Shown here in pieces: positions 62,279 through 64,000 of a stretch of DNA of 64,000 nucleotides (positions within the stretch are counted from its first letter, which is position 1; the number at the start of each line of letters is the position of its first letter). The stretch covers positions 30,902 to 94,901 of the forward strand of contig NZ_JAANOQ010000010.1 of NCBI RefSeq assembly GCF_011305415.1, given 5' to 3'. A program made the translations under genes and the position numbers. This stretch comes from Flavobacterium bernardetii (GTDB taxonomy: Bacteria > Bacteroidota > Bacteroidia > Flavobacteriales > Flavobacteriaceae). The notes below the pieces were generated by a model that worked only from the letters and a program-made list of their open reading frames with translations, ran no database searches and had not been told where the DNA came from.

Positions 62279-64000
62279 CTAGTATTTTACGTATAAATAT
62301 CCTGTTTTTTCAAAAGAGTTGTTATCGCTATCATTATATTTTAAAATATAAAAGTAAGTATCTCCTGGTAATTTGTCATCACCAACTGTTAATTTATTTT
62401 GAGATTGTCCGTCAAATGAAACGCTGCTATTGTTGTAACCTTGAGCTTTATAGACGTTTACACCCCATCTGTTATAGATTTCTACCGTATTATTTGGGAA
62501 GCAAAGTATGCCTCCAATCGTAAATACTTCGTTTAATCCATCACCATTTGGAGAAACAGCATTGAAAACTACAATGTCACATTCGGCTAATACTTCACAT
62601 TCGTCAACTTGTACATAAATTTCGTATATCATTGGACAAGGATTGTTTTCTACACTTACAATGTATCTTATTGTATAGTATCCGTAAGCTAAATTTGCAG
62701 GATTAAAGATACTACCGCTAAGTGCACCGGAAGAATTTACTTCAACCCAAGTACCATTTTGTGGTAAATTGTCTGGCAATAAAGTAAATAAATCTACAGT
62801 TTCATAATAACACATTGTAAATGGAATAGCATCAAATGGATCACCAACTGAAACGTTTATGGTTTGAGAAAAACTAGCATCATTACCACAATTATCACTT
62901 ACGGTCCATTCTCTAACAATTACATATTGATAAATTGAAATGATAGTTGTAGTTTCTGTGTATACTATATTTGGGTCTACACCAGAACAATTATCAGTAA
63001 ATTCTAAATTCGGTTTTGGAGGAATTTCAGAACAAATTGCGTCAACTTCTGTACTCAGTTGAGTTACTAAAGTTGGAGCTGTATTGTCATATACCGAAAT
63101 TGTTTGTGTATACGATAGATCATTTCCACAGCTATCAGTTATTGTCCAAGTTCTTAATATGGTGAATTGCCCAGTACAAGCACCTTCATTTTCCACAATA
63201 TCGTCGTTTGTAGTTATTGTAATTTGACTACTACAAGAATCTACTCCAGTTAATTCTTGTGGAACTGGAATTGCATCACATGAAACACTTATGTTTTGAG
63301 GTAATTCAGAAGTAAATACTGGATCTGTTGTATCTTGAATGGTGAAAGTTCCAGATGATGTAGAAGAGTTTCCACAAGCATCAGTTGCTGTAAAGATTAC
63401 GGTTGCAGAACCAGTCATTCCACACAAATCAGATAAAGAACCTGAATAATTGTTTGACCAAGTTACTGATGAACAAACATCTGAAGAAACCGCGCCACCA
63501 TTAGAAGCTAACCAAGCAGCCAAAGCAGCAGTATTTCCAGCTCCATCACACTCTACAGTTGAATTACTGGCTTGAGTACTAATTGTTGGATCAGTTGTAT
63601 CTTGAATAGTAAATGTTCCAGATGATGTAGAAGAGTTTCCACAAGCATCAGTTGCTGTAAATGTTACAGTTGCTGAACCAGTCATACCGCATAAATCAGA
63701 TAAAGAACCTGAATAATTGTTTGACCAAGTTACAGATGAACAAACATCTGAAGAAACAGCGCCACCATTAGAAGCTAACCAAGCATTTAGTTCAGTTAAG
63801 TTTCCAGCACCATCACATTCTACAGTTGAATTACTGGCTTGAGTACTAATTGTTGGATCAGTTGTATCTTGAATAGTAAATGTTCCAGATGAAGTAGAAG
63901 AATTTCCACAAGCATCAGTTGCAGTAAATGTTACAGTTGCAGAACCAGTCATTCCACATAAATCAGATAAAGAACCTGAATAATTATTTGACCAAGTTAC
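62279..64000 (-). CDS. SprB-like repeat adhesin with type B T9SS C-terminal domain, 5' end beyond window
   Basis: The visible C-terminal 573 residues of a larger protein whose start lies outside; the frame stays open to 64000. The upstream part consists of nearly identical 89-residue units (TATDACGNSSTSSGTF, TQASNSTVECDGAG, WLASNGGAVSSDVCSS, SNNYSGSLSDLCGMTG), rich in Ser, Thr and Asp with regular cysteines. HYR/Ig-like modules follow (YTQTISVYDNTAPTL, FSQTINVSVGDPFD). The last ~95 residues are a gliding-motility-associated type B sorting domain: VVFNAVSPNGDGLNEVFTI, NTVEIYNRWGVNVYKAQGY and SFEKTGYLYVKY. It is probably exported by T9SS through the adjacent SprF-like barrel and displayed on the cell surface. 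Confidence 0.9.
   Translation of the reverse strand, partial: VTWSNNYSGSLSDLCGMTGSATVTFTATDACGNSSTSSGTFTIQDTTDPTISTQASNSTVECDGAGNLTELNAWLASNGGAVSSDVCSSVTWSNNYSGSLSDLCGMTGSATVTFTATDACGNSSTSSGTFTIQDTTDPTISTQASNSTVECDGAGNTAALAAWLASNGGAVSSDVCSSVTWSNNYSGSLSDLCGMTGSATVIFTATDACGNSSTSSGTFTIQDTTDPVFTSELPQNISVSCDAIPVPQELTGVDSCSSQITITTNDDIVENEGACTGQFTILRTWTITDSCGNDLSYTQTISVYDNTAPTLVTQLSTEVDAICSEIPPKPNLEFTDNCSGVDPNIVYTETTTIISIYQYVIVREWTVSDNCGNDASFSQTINVSVGDPFDAIPFTMCYYETVDLFTLLPDNLPQNGTWVEVNSSGALSGSIFNPANLAYGYYTIRYIVSVENNPCPMIYEIYVQVDECEVLAECDIVVFNAVSPNGDGLNEVFTIGGILCFPNNTVEIYNRWGVNVYKAQGYNNSSVSFDGQSQNKLTVGDDKLPGDTYFYILKYNDSDNNSFEKTGYLYVKY
63320..64000. repeat. 267-bp tandem coding repeats in adhesin gene
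   Basis: Unit boundaries (ATG of CGMTG) fall at 63952, 63685 and 63418, exactly 267 bp apart. Two full units (63686-63952, 63419-63685) are flanked by partial units on both sides. The only larger variation is the NLTELNA / NTAALAA segment and single-base synonymous changes. Confidence 0.9.

Noticed and set aside
63320..64000. Possible CRISPR-like array because of regular repeats
   Set aside because: Repeat units are 267 bp long, without spacers, and code in frame for an adhesin.

Overview
The window is AT-rich and looks like a chromosomal segment of a Flavobacterium or close relative (phylum Bacteroidota). Supporting signs are the type IX secretion C-terminal sorting domains, PorP/SprF and SprB-like proteins, DUF4199, DUF6146, DUF6787 and DUF6095 family proteins, promoters of the TTG(N20)TAnnTTTG type, and almost no Shine-Dalgarno sequences. 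No rRNA, tRNA, CRISPR array or prophage was seen. Most genes are housekeeping or lineage-typical envelope genes. The unusual material lies in the intergenic regions and around one insertion sequence.

Layout. 1-4.3 kb (minus): a phosphohexomutase cut by the window edge, an ORF6N-domain DNA-binding protein with related palindromes inside and upstream of it, a GT2 polyprenyl-phosphate-type glycosyltransferase, a DUF4199 membrane protein and FtsE. 4.4-16.4 kb (plus): a TPR protein, a secreted unknown, a TonB-receptor-like beta-barrel flanked by inverted repeats, a lipoprotein, a GreA-like protein, asparagine synthase B, GyrB and an outer-membrane protein. 16.5-26.3 kb (minus): LOG-family hydrolase, esterase, UvrA, a three-gene envelope cluster, an EF-hand protein, and a LuxR/NarL-type two-component system with a multi-pass membrane protein. 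26.5-29.6 kb (plus): two secreted proteins, one of them a T9SS metalloprotease.

29.6-33.1 kb (minus) holds serine biosynthesis (serA, serC) downstream of an acyl-CoA reductase, with a previously unlisted 42-codon gene between them. Ferredoxin follows (plus), then a T9SS metallophosphatase and a TonB-dependent receptor (minus), YchF (plus), a DUF2459 protein, and ParE/ParC with a small lipoprotein between them. 47.4-51.6 kb (minus) has a T9SS protein, a TerC membrane protein, small envelope proteins and MurQ. 51.7-56.6 kb is a small glycan locus (two GT4-type transferases, one GT2, one FdtA-like sugar isomerase) containing an IS110-family element. 56.9-64 kb has a TSUP transporter, a lytic transglycosylase, an alpha/beta hydrolase, a GNAT protein, and an OmpA / PorP-SprF / repeat-adhesin cluster typical of gliding and T9SS loci.

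The most notable observations are: (1) a decayed chimera at 36.48-36.79 kb that fuses the 5' end of ychF to the 3' half of the ferredoxin gene, lying between the two intact parents; (2) the covarying palindromes around the ORF6N gene; (3) an apparently intact IS110 element with a structured 5' non-coding region, the expected place of a bridge RNA, inserted at the edge of a REP-like double hairpin; (4) an N-terminal leader shared by two otherwise unrelated exported proteins; (5) the 42-codon gene in the serine/acyl-CoA reductase cluster.
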